Notes under the pieces: generated by a model
Seen by the model: the letters and a program-made list of their open reading frames with translations, nothing else
Database searches by the model: none
What the model was told of the DNA's origin: nothing
In this document: positions 1 to 13,712 of the stretch, piece by piece
Layout: the number at the start of each line of letters is the position of its first letter
Position numbering within the stretch: the first letter of the stretch is position 1
Program-made: the position numbers and the translations under genes
Assembly: GCA_024349245.1 (NCBI GenBank)
Contig: JALDNG010000041.1
Location: 3,124,501-3,188,500 of the forward strand
Reading direction: 5' to 3'
Source: Neodontobutis hainanensis
Taxonomy: Eukaryota; Chordata; Actinopteri; Gobiiformes; Odontobutidae
DNA: 64,000 nt

Positions 1-2325
1 TGCCTTCTCACTGAAGTAACCAAGCTCTGATTTATTGCAAAGTCTCTCTGGCCTAGCTCAATCTCCAGGCCTTTACTAAATTACCGAATGAAGGATAGAG
101 CTCAGCATGAGAACGACCTTTTCTTGGATGATTATTGCTCAGGCCAGTGCAAGGACTGATTGAGGTCATGTCTTTTTTATTTATTTTTTTGCCATGTCAT
201 CTATGTGGGCGCAGTTTCCCGGGCTGTTAAAGGGGGCGTTGAGTTTTATGCATGGTGACGGGAGGATAAGATGAAGTGAAATTACTTGGAGGAAGTATAC
301 AGTATGCCTATCTGCCATGGAAGTAGCTTAGTTGCTTAGCAGTATCTTTTGTGCACCGTTTTATAATCACCTTCTTGTCCACAAGGAGCCTTCATGTGCA
401 ATTACATCTTGGCGTCTTTTGAAATCTGTCTAATTGGTCTATTCATAGTAATAGGATGAAGGGGTAGTGAGACAAGGGGTGAAGGGTGGGAGGTTAAGGA
501 CTGGGCCTCTGGGGTCAGTGGGGAGGAGAACCCGCAGTGTAATTTGGGACTCCTGTAATCTTTATTTTGTCTACATAGTTGCATAGAGTCATTATTTCAA
601 ATGAATGATTAAGAACAGCAAATTGAAACTGATGTACCATCGTTTGCCCCAAACAAAAAAAACAGTGAGATGATGACATCCTCAGATGGTCCACACATCA
701 AAGACCTCTGCAACATTTTGATGTTTTTTTGTGATGCACGATGATAGTAAAAAGCTGATCATTAGGTTTCTTCTTCTGACTTTAGTAAAAGCCAGACAAG
801 GAGGGTTCTCTCTTTAGTTTCTAATGAGTTTGCTGCAAATTTAATGACTTCAAGGGATCAATGGCCCTTAACAATGTACAGTACACTAAACAGCGAGAGG
901 AAAGTGGGGAGAGGGGTTTGGATGAGAGTGTCCCTAGAATGGTTTTCTATCATCATCTTTGCCTCCTGTTATGATTATTTATGGTTAACTTGGCATTGTG
1001 GTTTGGATTCATAACATTAACAACTGTGTCCACTGTTATGGACTCTAATGTTTACTTCAGTCAATTAGCAGCATGTTATGACAGTCAATCTTGTCAATTT
1101 GTTGAAAAAAAATCCTAGATGATGAACTAGTTGCAGCTGTCCAGTGCACCAGTCCAAACAAAATGACCATAGTTTACATAGCTCACCAAACTGCCATAGC
1201 AAAACCATAAATCAAATCAAGCTGAAGTAACTCCGAGGCTTCATCTAATAACAGGCTGCCCGGAAAGGCACTTTGTTGATACCAAATCCACAATGTTCAC
1301 TCCTCAGTTTTCTTAATTCCTGTTCATTTCAAGACTTTTAGACAGGAGAGTTGTAGACTTCCTGAGAGTTTGTTTTTAGTGCATGCACTGGGATAAGGAT
1401 AAGATAAAGCTCTGTTTACCCTCTAATGCTATCTTGGCATTTACCCCATGACTTCCCCCATGTGGCGCATCTTTTATACCTTGGCATCAGCCCATCTTTG
1501 AGGGGAGATTTAGGTCAGCCCTAAGCTTTTGACTTCCCAGCTTAAAAATGCCCTTGAAGGTAGAACTCAATTTTGTGTGTGCGTTTGTATGTGCTATAAA
1601 CACAGAGCCAAACCAGAGGAAGGTGCGTGTTCAAATAAATGGAGAGATGGGGAGTCATGATAGATTCATATTAGATTTGGAGCTCCAATCTCAAAATCAT
1701 GTTGTTGTTTTTTTTCCCATCAATCACAATTGCATTACCAAAGCTTGATAATGAAATAAAGTTCAGTCAAAGACAAGGACATTTCTTTGAAGCACAATAA
1801 TAATGAAATCCTTGCACGTACCAAAGTACAGTAGTATGAAAAGTTTCTATTCAAGAATAAATAGAATACAGCCTCATGGGGCGTCTCTCTCAAACAGTCT
1901 GTGGATGATTGGTTATATAATTACAAAACCTATGACTTGTGATTTCTGCCACACTCGCTCTTCTCTCTGTCATACCTTCATTATCACCTATTCTTTGCAA
2001 AGCAGAATTGAAATTTTGTGCTGGAGAAAGCAAAATATTAATATTTTCCCAGACACATTAGCGCTGCATGATTTGCATCCATCTGAATGCTCCGGACATC
2101 TGTCAGAATATTGCCCAGCCTTTGTATTTCCATAAATTTTGAGCGTTGTGCGCATAAATCATATAAGAAAGCCTCTTTAACAGTGTTGTAATACCTTTTT
2201 TACTGAGGCTAATCTCAATGGAAATGAGGCTCATTGTTATCAGCCTCGGGCCTTAAGTGTTCTCGCTGTGTCGACTGGAGTGGCTCCGGGTTTGTTTGGG
2301 TATCCTGTATTTGAACCTTTGTGTC

Positions 2326-2379
2326 CTTTTTCTTTCTTTCTTTCTTTCGTTCTTTCTTTTTTCTTTCTTTCTTTCTTTT
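2326..2379. repeat. (CTTT)n microsatellite
   Basis: Imperfect run of CTTT units on the + strand with one interruption near 2349. It is followed by a purine-rich AGAAAG stretch that could pair with it locally. Confidence 0.9.
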
Positions 2380-2522
2380 AAGGCGCAGAAAGAAAAGAGA
2401 GAGAAATCTGGGTCCCTGTTATATTCGGCTCTGATACCAATTATGCAAACTATTACAGAATTTAACCAGGCCAGCTCTTATCGGCTAATCCAGAAGTAAT
2501 AGATTCTATTAAAAATGTATGA

Positions 2523-2544
2523 GGGGGCTTGGGGGGGGGGGGGG
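2523..2544. repeat. Poly-G tract
   Basis: Two G-runs separated by CTT; the second is 14 consecutive G (2531-2544). Such a run can form a G-quadruplex and is prone to length errors in assembly. Confidence 0.85.
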
Positions 2545-5500
2545 TCGAGTGTATAGAGATGAATCCGGCAGCTGCGGCAGCACTGCTGTCTGTACGTCAG
2601 ACTATACTTGTCTGGTCTCTATTACTATAAGACGGCTTCCCGCCGCGCTACCTTCAACTCTGTATTGTCACAGTCATACATAATATACAGTTAATTATAG
2701 CCTAAGTGCATTGTTATTCACAGTACATGTCATTTTCATTCAAGGAGAACCAGCACATTACCACTTGCATAATGATCCAATCCTCTGTGTTAATCATTAA
2801 TTTCTCCCTAAATTAACCTTTCTGAATCATTCCATCCCAATTTCTTTCTTTATTCTGCGCTTTTCCCATTGCTCGCATGCATTTTCTGTGCAGCTGAGGG
2901 AGGAAAAGGCATTAGCATAGCCTTCACATGCTAATCTAGCCACTGACTGAAAAGGGGTGCTCTTCCTAAATCTTTTTCATTATCATCTAATTATTAACTG
3001 AGGAATCTGAGAAGAGCTGCTTCGGTTCAAGGGAGGGCTGTGCGTGTGAAAGTGGCAGGTTGAGAATATATGTCTAATGGAAGTGTGAATGTTAATTTTT
3101 GTTGAGAGGCAGGTTTTTGTCATCAGTTGCTCCAGAAGGTCAGAAAGATACTAGTAGCCCTGTTCTAAATGAATGCCCTTTTCCTTCTGATAGTTCTTCC
3201 TGATCTGCTTTGAAGCATTGAACAATCAAACAGATAATAGGCCGGTCATTGTTTATAATTAAAGATTGGACAATTCTTTTGTTTTTTTCTCTCTTTTGTA
3301 TTGCCAGCTCTGTAATCTCCGGAAATCTGATTAACAGAGATGGTTGTCGGGATCTTATCACAAACCAGAATTTGCACACCTTTTTTTTTTTTAAATGAAT
3401 ACCATCAATTTCTTGGCTTGGTTTACTGAGTACCACCATTGTCTCCTTCACTGGGCTTTGTGACCCTTTACCTGACCTTGCTATCTTCAAACATTTCAAC
3501 AGTGTTGATGTTGGGACAGTGGACACATTACAAAACAAGCCATTTTATTTTTAAACATCTCCTGTCAGCGCTGAAGGATAAAAGTTAAAAAAATACATTT
3601 GTCTGCCAAAATATCCTTATCAGTAAACCATGAGGGGACAGTAGATAGACTGCAAAGCACAAGCTTACTTATCTGTTTGGAAAGCCCACAGTGGGCCACA
3701 TAACACTGATTATCAGCCGCATGGATGTCACCCAAAAGTGAGTCGGATTAGACGCCCTAACAGCCTCAACTCTGTGACTTCTATGTCTCTGCTAAGCTCG
3801 CCCTTGAAACTGTAAAACTGAAGAAGTGCTAAAGTGAAGGCCGTGAGGGAAAAACCTGTAGCACAAGGGAAGATAATTTTCCTTTTGGTAAGAGAACAAA
3901 GCTGAATGTTAATGTTGAGTTTTGATTAGGACTGCTATTATATATTCCTGCTAGTTTCTTGCTTATTGATTTTGTTTGCTTTTTAGTAGAGATGCACATT
4001 TTATAAAAAAAAAGATGTTGTCATGGTAATATCACAGTGTATCACAATATTTCACAAATTATTGTTTGAATAGCAATAAATGTTTCCTGCTGTGGGTATT
4101 CATGTCAATATGTTTTGCTGTATGGATGGTCCAATGCAGAAAGATTTTCATTTAAATACATTCTTTGCATATTTGTCATTAGAGAGACTTAAAACCTCCA
4201 AAAGGTACACTCTGGTACACTAGACATTATATGATTTTTGTATTTCTAGTATCTTTTTCTTTCAGAATTCACAGTGAAACATACATTTGAAACTCGCATA
4301 TTCATAAATGCAGATCACAGGATCAAAGTAGTCTCCATTAGTTGCACTTTATGCCTTGTCGAGTAACCATTTCTGCTCTCTGTGAAACTTTTTTCCCTTC
4401 AAGCTACAGGCCATTTTGAATAATAATGCCCTCCTTGATATATTTTCATCCATCTACATATTATGGAAGATATTCCAATTTGCGTCTCATTTTCTGTTAG
4501 TCAAGGGATTTCCCTGGAGATACCTTTTTCCTTCTCTTGTGGTCTTTCTGCATTTCCAGTGCCTCTCTCTTGACAAATGTGTGGTAATGGTGGGCTTGTT
4601 GTGAAATTGCCATTATTTTCCAAATGGAATGTGACCATATTGAGGCTTTTAGCTCTTCACATGTGTGTGCTATGATGAGACAGCTTGCACCGAGCAGTTT
4701 GAAGTGGGCTTGTCATCAAGGGACAGATGTTGAGTGGAGGAGGGGAGAGTGAGGGAATCTTTTGTAGAGGCACCTGAGGAAAATGAAAGCTGCCCTGTCT
4801 CTTCCTGCTTTTGAGTTGAGGGTAATCATGTTCCTCCAGCATCTTGGTGAACACGCTTTTCTGTTTGACTCACTTAACTGGCCTCTGCCCCAGAGGGATT
4901 GAATGAGAGTAAATAGAATGAAACGCAAATGTGAAAGGCTTTCTGCATTCAGAAAGGGACATGTCATTCCATTTGCAAATGAATTAATAAACTATTCAAA
5001 AGCTATAAGACAAGAGATCAATCCCATACTGCGGTTTCTACCTGATTCCCATTAATTAATAAGTGTTTTACATTTGCCTCACATTTCTAGCTTTGAAGGG
5101 CTGGCATTCACATTTGCTGACGCCTTCAGATAATCAAAGAGAATGTCAAATGTGATTATCAATGAAATATTTTCTTCATGCCTGTTCAAAATGCAGCATG
5201 GGGGAAATGGCTGCACAGCTGTGTTTAGTGTTAAGTATCATTACCCTCATCACACTTAAAACTGCACAGAATGTTTTCAGACTGGGAGCTGTTTTTGGCT
5301 TTCTGCACTGATCAATGTGGCCATGAAAATATGGAACAACCTCAGGCTGTTTACAAATTGAAACACACAGCCTTAGGCTACAGAAGGCCTTCTAAATGAT
5401 TTGTGTGATCAGAGCCAAAAGAACACGGCTGAGAACAGAACAGAGCTATCAGAACAACGAGGCAGGAGGAATACAAGTCATCATTAAGTGATATTACTTT

Positions 5501-6023
5501 TTTAAGTGCACAGTCTCTGCAGTTCAAAGGGGGGCTCCTGCTTTTTAATATGCTAAAAGGGCCCAAGTGGATTCCCAGCTTTATGCATGTGAGCAGCTGA
5601 ACTCAAGTAGACTGGATGTTTTGGAGAAGCCTCCTGTGGGGTTTAATGTTCTCTGCTGCTGTTAAAAGATCAAACCGAACTTTGACAAAAAACACTCAAT
5701 CGTTTATTTTTTTTTAATCTTTTTTTTATTTTTTTTTTATTTTATTGTTTTGCTTTCAGTTGGTATTTACTCCAAACCATTTATCCTGTAATGCACACAT
5801 TTCTTGCAAACATTACTTATCTTTCACAAAATAATTGTTTTCTAATTGTAAGATAAGTTTCTTTTTTATTTCAAATACTTTATGGGTCACATACTTTTAA
5901 AAAAAATTGCCGATTTCCAAATGAAGCTGAGATGTGTTTATTTTGCTCTGTGTAAAGAGTGAAGTTCCATTGTCTTTTCTTTAGCAGCTACATCGAGGCT
6001 GTGTGCAGCCGCAGTGAACTATC

Positions 6024-6973
6024 ATGTTGGCGTGTATCCAAAGACGGCAGAACTTGTCCTCGCAGCATTTGGCCTGCACGCCCAAAAGTGTCATGGTCCC
6101 AGCACCGCCACTACTGCTGCCTGTCCCACAGCTGCAGCCATGCGACCCAAAAGGTGAGTTTCACTCATAACCACTCTTTATTAATAAACTTAGCCCCATG
6201 TCTTTGAGTGCATGGCATGTGAAGACCATGTGAATGTTTTAATGGTTTGCTGAGATTTTGGTCGCTGTGGAGCTCTTCAAATTAGAATAATGAGTCTCCT
6301 GATGATGATGCTTTTTAATAGTCCGGCTAATCAGCAAGCTCTTGCTGTGCCAATGTGCTCAGGTCAAAGTGGACTGCAAAATTACAGAGGTAATCAACTC
6401 TTCCATACAAGGTTACTAATAATATTCACATTTCAGACACTAAGTATGGGATGTTAGTGTTGGTTGACCTTTTATTTTGACTGATTATAGTTCTTTGTTG
6501 AAAAGCCGAGTGGGAATAACCTGATGCAGATGTAATTTTGGTATTTATGTAAATTACCCATTTTGTGTTATGGTCCTGTTTTTTTCACTGTTTACAATAT
6601 TTTTCTGCAGTGTATTTTTTATATAAGCTCATAAATAAGGTAATTTTACAAAAACAGTAACATTACCTTTTGTATCACACCATACTCGGGGAGACTTACT
6701 GTTGCCCATTGTGTTTTCACACTTTTAGAGACACAACATGAACATATTTAATGGCCCCTAATTGTCAGCTTTTAGTGACAGCTGTGCTCGGATTAACCTG
6801 GCTTCCTGCTAATGCTTGCAGGTGTTTTCACTTACTGCCGCTGTTTAGACTTCCTGTCAGATGGAGTCTGGCTAAAACCCTGGTGTGACCCTCGTGTGGA
6901 GTACATATCCTTCAGAGTCATAAATGCATCGCTGCACTAACAGGTGCAGAATGACTCAGTGCAGGATTTTTGG

Positions 6974-7018
<45 letters not shown>

Positions 7019-10000
7019 CTTCATTCAGACTGCAGTTCAAATCAGAATTTTTTTTTTACTCACGGCATAAAAATTTAAAATCCTAAAGTCCTCACTGGCC
7101 ATGTTTGCTGTTGTTGAGACGGCCTGGTGTGTTTCATGCTCAACTAAGTCTTTCAATTTTCAGTTTAAGTGGCAGTTGTATACTGCCCCTTGCAGTCTCT
7201 TTTTATTCAGACTTAAAAAATTGGAATTCCCCCCCCGCCTCTTTTCTCCTCATCTCCATCCTGCTCCTGGAGTGAAATGCCCTTTTGTCTTTATGTTATT
7301 AAATATTAATTGGGAGTCAGTGGAGCGATTGTCTGCTAAACGCTGGAACAGAAGGAGCTACTTTGCCTAAGGCACACTAACCAGGGGTGCATTTCACATC
7401 CTGTTTACCTGCAGGGCCCGCCCCCCCTTGAGTTTTATGTTGAGCTACTGTGCTTGGTGTAGCACCCTGCAGCTCCAGCCTCACATTTCACTCAAACCAC
7501 AGGGAATAGACTGATGAGAGCTCTGTGTGTGTGGCCCAGGCCCCTTCATTAAACCCATCGCTGTTGGGTTGAGTTAAATTGGGACAGTCTTTAGTTGCTG
7601 CTGCGCTTTTGGAAGCCATTTCCATTTTTGGCTATCAATAAATGGACGACAATGGACATGAAAGCTCTTAGCCACAGAAACCCATTTGAAAGATTTCTGT
7701 GGAATGAGTCTGAGGTATAATGTGATGAGAGTGAATGTGCTCATCTTTGCCATCTCAGCTTGAAAGCACAGGCTGGAAATGCTTTTTTTCCCACGCTACT
7801 GGCCTGTGCTTGAGCCGGCTTTTAGAGAAGAAACTTTGCCCAAGCAGGGGCAAGCGGCACAGAAACAAATGAAGAGTGACATTGGTGCAAAGGGGTATGT
7901 GCCACCGGCTCCTCGAGCACACATAAAGCGTTCAAGCCTGAGGTTTCTCTGTTACTCTGAGCCCTCCTCATGCGGATGTGACTGGATAAAGGAGCATGGT
8001 TTAAAAAAAGACCTGGCTTTATTTTTATTTTAGACTGGGTGCAGGGAGGTCAGTGTAAGTGAGATAACACTGAAGGCCTCGAAACCGCGAAAGGACGGTT
8101 TAGGTAAACACACCCTGACGTGTTGTTTCTAAGAAAAGTCCCCAAAACATTATATGTCTGTAACTGTGGAACTGCTAACACTAACATTGACACCTGTAGT
8201 CATTAAGTGAACTACAGAAGATCAGAAAAAAAACAACAACACCAAAAGCCATATGCGGTAAGAATTTAAAACTGTTAATGTATTGTTAAGATAATATTTG
8301 CTAACTTCTGCTGTCCAAATTGTCCAATGTTTTATTTATTTATTTATTTTTTCTACAAAAACCTGAATTAAACGAGTAATAACTGCATTTGGTCGTTTAT
8401 GGTTCTGGCTCCTAAGCAGCGGACAGCCAAGTGCAGAAGCTTGTCTCCCACAGATGAATGGAGGCAGGGCCAATTAATTACATGGTTCTAATGACTGGGC
8501 TTATTGGGCCAACTAGGTACTTAGAGGAGGTTGTCATGGTAACCGAGACATAGGTTTTTAATGTGTCTTGAATGTGCTGAGCCTCGTCCCTAATTCGTAA
8601 GGTAGAGCGGAGTATTTTAAATATCAGGATTATTGGTGTGGTAAACAACTATTTGGGCGAGCGCAGAGGCACTGGCCTGTAATTAACTGCCAGCTCCAAA
8701 CGCCACGCTGCTGCTCAGGATTTGACATGCAAAATCTGTTATCTCAAAGTGTGTCCCATAAGTTTCTGCACAACATCAAAGACATGTGGGGTTTTAGCCT
8801 GGCAGCTCAGAGCACATGTATGGAAATGAGGCAGCATATTTTATGAAATTAGGTTTATCTCGTGAGAATCATATCTAGTGGTCACTGTAATGATTTCCTT
8901 ATGTCGTCCCTCAGGGTATGCAGCCATTGAAAGCTGTGGTTTTGGAAACGCAGTGTACTGCTCCCACTCCTGTTTTCAGACCTGCCTCTAGGGTTGTTTT
9001 GCCCATAAATTAGTGATTAACTCAAACCGCTTCAAAACAATGAGGTTTCGGCTCTAATCTTCGGAGAAATGGCTTCAAGTGGGACCACGGGGAAAAGATT
9101 AGGCAGTTAAAGTGACAGCAAACACTGAGTGGGATTGTACGGGGGTGGGACCTAGATTAAGGAAGGCCAAATATTTATGGCAACATGGTAAATAGCCTTT
9201 CTATTATTCCTCAGTTATTTCCAAACCAGTGTTTAAGGCCCCCTTTTTTATAACACAATGCATGTATCGAAGCAAAGCCACACAATGAAATGGTCCTATT
9301 GGTGGCTCAGTTTATGATTGGCCCCCCGCCACCCGCTGTTTCTTTGCGAGCATGTCTCCTGGCTGGAAAAAGGAAATCAGGATTAGGTGTTTGCTGTGAA
9401 GGCGTGCCAGTTTCACTCCGCAGGGTGCCACGACGCTTGAACAGCATGTTTAATGTGTATCGCCAATTCCAACCGAGAGCACATTTGAGCTCGACTATTG
9501 GGAACCATTAAATCTATCAATCTAGACTTTCCGACACACCAAGCATCAGTGTCATTAAGCTGACTCTAGGAAATGAAAACTACGAACAAGGTTTTTAATC
9601 TGGCATAAATCACTGTCTCAAATCCAGGAAGGGTGTTACGTTGAAAGGTCAATAAATGAACTTAGATCAGTCAAGGTTGTTACAAACATGGCTAATGGTA
9701 TATTTAGTGCCATTTTTGCCTCAGCTCTCGGGCAACAGAGTGAAACGGTGTGCTTATGTGCAGGTTCAGGGTGATTAAGTGCTTAAGGTCAGCCCGCTAA
9801 TTATCTCTCCGCTTCTCCTTACCTGACAGCACATTTCCTCGTTGTCATGTCAACAGCCACATGTTTGTTTTTGATACACGACTATATTTATATGTCTCTG
9901 GATCTCGGTAATTTGTTTTTTGCTGCTCTTTTTAAAGTAACCGAATGTCACAATGTATTCACACACTGTTTGGATTCACTGTTCAAACCTTTAGTATTTT

Positions 10001-13000
10001 TAATTAAAAAAAAAAAAAAAAAAAAATTGAGATAAGAGCAAAGTTAGAAAAAAGTCATGTAATTTTGTGTTGCATTAGATCCTTCCAATTTATCTCGCAG
10101 CCCCCTTGGGAACACCATCCCCATGTTTGTAACCGCCGAGATAAGCTTTAATGAGCTTTTGAGCCACTTTGGGTTTGTACACTGTATGCGCTGCATTATT
10201 TTCTTGTATGTGCCGGCTGTGTACTAGAAATTAAGCCCATATTAATGCAAACCTACTTTAGGAACAGCGTGATGAATATTATCTCCTCAAGGCGCTGTAG
10301 GCTGATTAAAGGGATCATACATTTCTACAGCAAAAACTATGGAAATGCTTAACTTGGTTTTTATAAGCAAGGTACATAAATACAACTCTTTCTGCTCACT
10401 TTGAAAGCCGGAAATCTGAAGGACAACAGGCTACAGTTAAATATTGAACTGTACCTTTTATAATGAATAAACGTAAGGAGGCTTAGTATATTTTCTAATA
10501 GATTAAAGCACAATAGCAACTCAAGAAGTTAAAATGAGTAAATTACAAAGCGTAACCTGTTTTATCTTGTGAAATATCCTTAGGTCCGAGCCATTAATTA
10601 TGTCTGTCAGTTGAATTTATAGTCTGTTTAGTTTAGACTTTGGGTGAGAATCTTGTTTTCTTGCCACACACAGATGCAGTACTTGGCTTTTATAATGCCA
10701 GGTTGCGTTTTATAAACAGTACATTTTAGAAGATGTGCTGCCATGTGCTTCAGCAGTTGTCCACACTGCACTTAGCTGACTGCAATTTAACACCACTGAT
10801 TGGCATTAAAGCCCACAGCATTGAAACAATTACCTCTGTTTGTAATTTAAAGCAGGGTTACAGCAAGCTGGGCCGCTTTCTGATCTAGCTTTTTTAATAA
10901 TCATCACCGCTGGGTTTCCTTCAGTATTGATGGAAAAAAAACAATTCCTCTTTATGCATATGTCACACCGTAGTGGTCTGCGAATGACAAATGCACAAAT
11001 GCAAAGCGGGGAATGGCCTATTTGCTAATGAGGTTACCATAGTACCACATTAAGGCAGCCCCAGTGGGAAGTGCAGCTGTGTTGTGTCTCCATGGCTCTG
11101 ACAGGGCTCTAATCTCTGGCCTAACAATATCAGACGCCCTGTGAAGATGTGTTAGCGTTCAAAGTGTTTGCAGAACCGCAAGTCAGTCCCGCCACGCAGA
11201 GCTCAACCCTGACATTTGACTGGAAAGAACGTCCAGAATGCCATTCGTCAATTTGTTCCACATGGATATCTCGCTTCGATAATAAACATCCTAATTCCAC
11301 ACAAAATAGATGCTATATTTTGGTCCAATGTAGCTGTCTCCTATAGCTCTTGGTCATGCATCTTTCAGGTGTAGCCAAAAGCCAGGGATCGTTTGTGCAG
11401 CTGTTTTTTTTCTCCTGTTCCTTCTCTCCACAGTGAGATTATGAGAAAGCACAGAGGATTGGGCTCACATCTTGATGTTGTATACAGTATAAACAACTCC
11501 TTCGGCAAACCCAGATGTCGTTGTTTTCCAAAGCAGCACTAGTCTGCGGTACATAATAAGCCGTGTTTTTGCTTTGTTGTATTTCTCTGTAGAATTCATT
11601 CATGCTTCTGGCACCAGTGTGCTGTTCCTTCTGCTCCGTTGGGAGATTGCTGCATGAATTGAACAGTCTACCTTACCTATTTTGCTCCATTTTAAACACC
11701 CAATTTATTTTCTTCACGAGGTGGATCTTGTAGATTGAGTCATTTTCACAGTCTGAGGCACACTGAAGGCCTGAAATGAAATGAACTCCCAAATCAATTT
11801 GAAATGGGGACAACAAGTGAGCCCTCCCAACATAGCAGGAATTGGTTTTGTTATTGAAATTGAAATGAAGTGTTTTGTTTTGATTTCTTTGCCCTTTTTA
11901 TTGCAGATTACAGCCTTGTTCTTTTGCCTGCAATGACTTTCACTGTCTCACGGTTTGATCTGCGTTCATTTGAACACTTTCTCCCTTTGATGTCAAGATT
12001 TTAAATCCTATAAAAGTGCCAGTCTGAAAGGTGGCATTAATCTCTTCAATGAGATTTATTGTTTTAAAATGGGCAGCTCTTTTTTCACCTTTGTTGCTAG
12101 GCGTTAAACAGCCAAGAAATAATCTTTACTGTTTATTCAGCCTTCTCATTTACATTACCTTCACCAGGTTGTTTACTGGAGAACAGGTTTAGGTTTTAAT
12201 ATTAAGTGAAACTAAATTTCATCTGCAAGATCTGAAATGCATTACCAAATTCACAGACGGCTTTGATGTTGTAGGAATAAGAAAACCAAACACTAATTGA
12301 TTAACAAAAGGCTAAAAACATCTTTAATCTGTTTATATATTTCAGGAGAGCCAGTGTCCAAGATCTCCCGGTACCCATCTCCTGCAGAACTGGATGCTTT
12401 TGCTCAGAAGACTGCTAGCAGCCCTTTGTCCATTAAAATCTTTCCAACGGAAGTCCGGGTGCCACAACACAAACAGTTAAACAAAACCGTCAATGGCTTG
12501 GACACTACAGGACAGAGTTATGGCTCTTACCCTTACTCCGGAGGCTATCGGGGTTTGTTGGCCATCGTCAAAGCCTCTGTGGCGGTGAAAGCTGTGGTGA
12601 AAAACTCAGAGGGTAAAAGGGCCAAACATGCAAATGGGCCGACATCTGTGGCACCGTATAATAATCCCTTGAGTAACGGCTACAGACACGGACATAAAGC
12701 CTATCATACAAGCTCCTGTAAGTCATCGGATGTGCCCACTGACAAACTGTGTTCCACCACTGGGATGGCCTCAGGGAATCCCAGTCTGGCTCCCCAGTCT
12801 GGGCTGGCACACGTTCAAAGCCTGATGAGGCAGATGAGCAGAAACCCCCACAGCCAGGCCCTGCAGCTGGGAGGAGAGGCCGGAGCCAGCCCCTCTGTGC
12901 AGGCTGTGGCTGCTGTGGCGTGTTCAGACACACACTTTGTCCCCGGAGCGGCTCCCCAAAGCGGCGTGACATTCGCAGGAGCTGTTCTACCTACGCAGAC

Positions 13001-13712
13001 TGCAGACATGGACAAGGCTGTGTATTTGGACAAGGAGCACTACAGGTCATGGCAGCCAAAGCAACAACAAATGCATCGGGCGTATCAGGAAAGAGCAGTG
13101 AGGATGTACGGTATGGGCAACAGCAATCAGGTTGGACCGTCTCCTGAAAATAGTCTGCCTTTGGCCTACCCCTCTCAGTTATCATACAGACTCCATCCTC
13201 CCAGTGTGGGCAGCGGGCAGGAGCGGGTCAGCAGCTCCTCTTTGAACTGTGTGGCCATGCAGGGGGACTTCTCTGCTGGCCCATACTTTGCTCCCCTCTG
13301 GGATAATGTAACGGCCACCCCAAACAGCGACAGTTATCCGTCTCAGGTGTTGGCAACGGGTATATGTACCGCCAGACCTAGAGACCTGACCCTTACTACT
13401 CCTCATCCCAAACCACACTGCCACCAACTCCATCACCATCCAACGCCGGGCCATCAGACGCCGCTCTACCCCCCTCCTCACAGCCAGGCTTACAGTGCAG
13501 ACCAAAACCTGACTGGGGGGCTACCCACATCCAGCCTGTGCCACGCTGCTATGCTCAGCAGCAGCCTGCAGTCTCTGGAGTGCCTCATCAGTGAGATCCA
13601 CCCTCCTTGCATCAAAGAGCGCATGCTGGGCCGTGGGTACCAAGCCATGGGGATGCCTCTGCTGCTGGAGCACCACCAGCAAAGCCACATCCAGCTTCCT
13701 GTCTACAGATGA
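6024..13712 (+). CDS. fam222a: FAM222A family protein (aggregatin-like), spliced
   Basis: Two coding exons, 6024-6153 and 12346-13712, give 498 residues. The first starts with MLACIQRRQN and ends at donor AAG/GTGAGT; the second starts after TTTCAG and the join restores frame at a Gly codon. Family hallmarks are the N-terminal block RYPSPAELDAFAQK through VPQHKQLNKTVNGLDT (about residues 51-97) and the C-terminal block from SLQSLECLIS to the terminal LPVYR. Between them lies low-complexity sequence rich in Ser, Gln and Pro, with a His-rich stretch near residue 395 and no catalytic motif. Human FAM222A is reported to bind amyloid-beta; its normal role is poorly known. Choice of A over B rests mainly on the GLTP and GIT2 neighbours, in the same relative orientation as in human 12q24. 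The 5' exon has an acceptor at 5984, so an untranslated exon lies further upstream. Confidence 0.9.
6976..7016. repeat. (CA)n microsatellite
   Basis: About 20 uninterrupted AC dinucleotides inside FAM222A intron 1. Confidence 0.95.
10006..10026. repeat. Poly-A tract in FAM222A intron
   Basis: Uninterrupted run of 21 A following TTAATT. It may be the tail of an old retroposed sequence, but no element body is recognisable upstream. Confidence 0.8.

Larger units (their letters stand above)
1..6023. other. Non-coding region upstream of FAM222A coding start
   Basis: No reading frame here shows a recognisable domain or a conserved splice pattern; open frames are short and isolated. The sequence is mostly unique and of mixed composition. 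It contains a CTTT microsatellite, a G-run and T-rich tracts near 5700-5760. Blocks such as 2640-3040 hold several homeodomain-like TAATTA/ATTAAT cores and look like enhancer sequence, but that is inference only. The last 39 bases, from a TTTAG acceptor at 5981-5984, are probably 5' untranslated sequence of the first coding exon of FAM222A. An upstream untranslated exon must exist but I could not place it. Confidence 0.6.
6154..12345 (+). other. FAM222A intron 1, regulatory-looking non-coding sequence
   Basis: This is a 6.2 kb intron bounded by AAG/GTGAGT and TTTCAG/GA. No coding exon with conserved phase was found inside. The sequence has few recognisable transposon remains and many long complex stretches with TAATTA, CAGCTG and ATGCAAAT-like motifs, notably about 8420-9130 and 10100-11300. 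This is typical of intronic enhancer clusters. That reading is inference; only cross-species alignment can show conservation. Confidence 0.5.

Noticed and set aside
3140..3538. 132-residue minus-strand open frame
   Set aside because: Contains a poly-Lys stretch from a T-run and no recognisable domain; likely chance in non-coding DNA.
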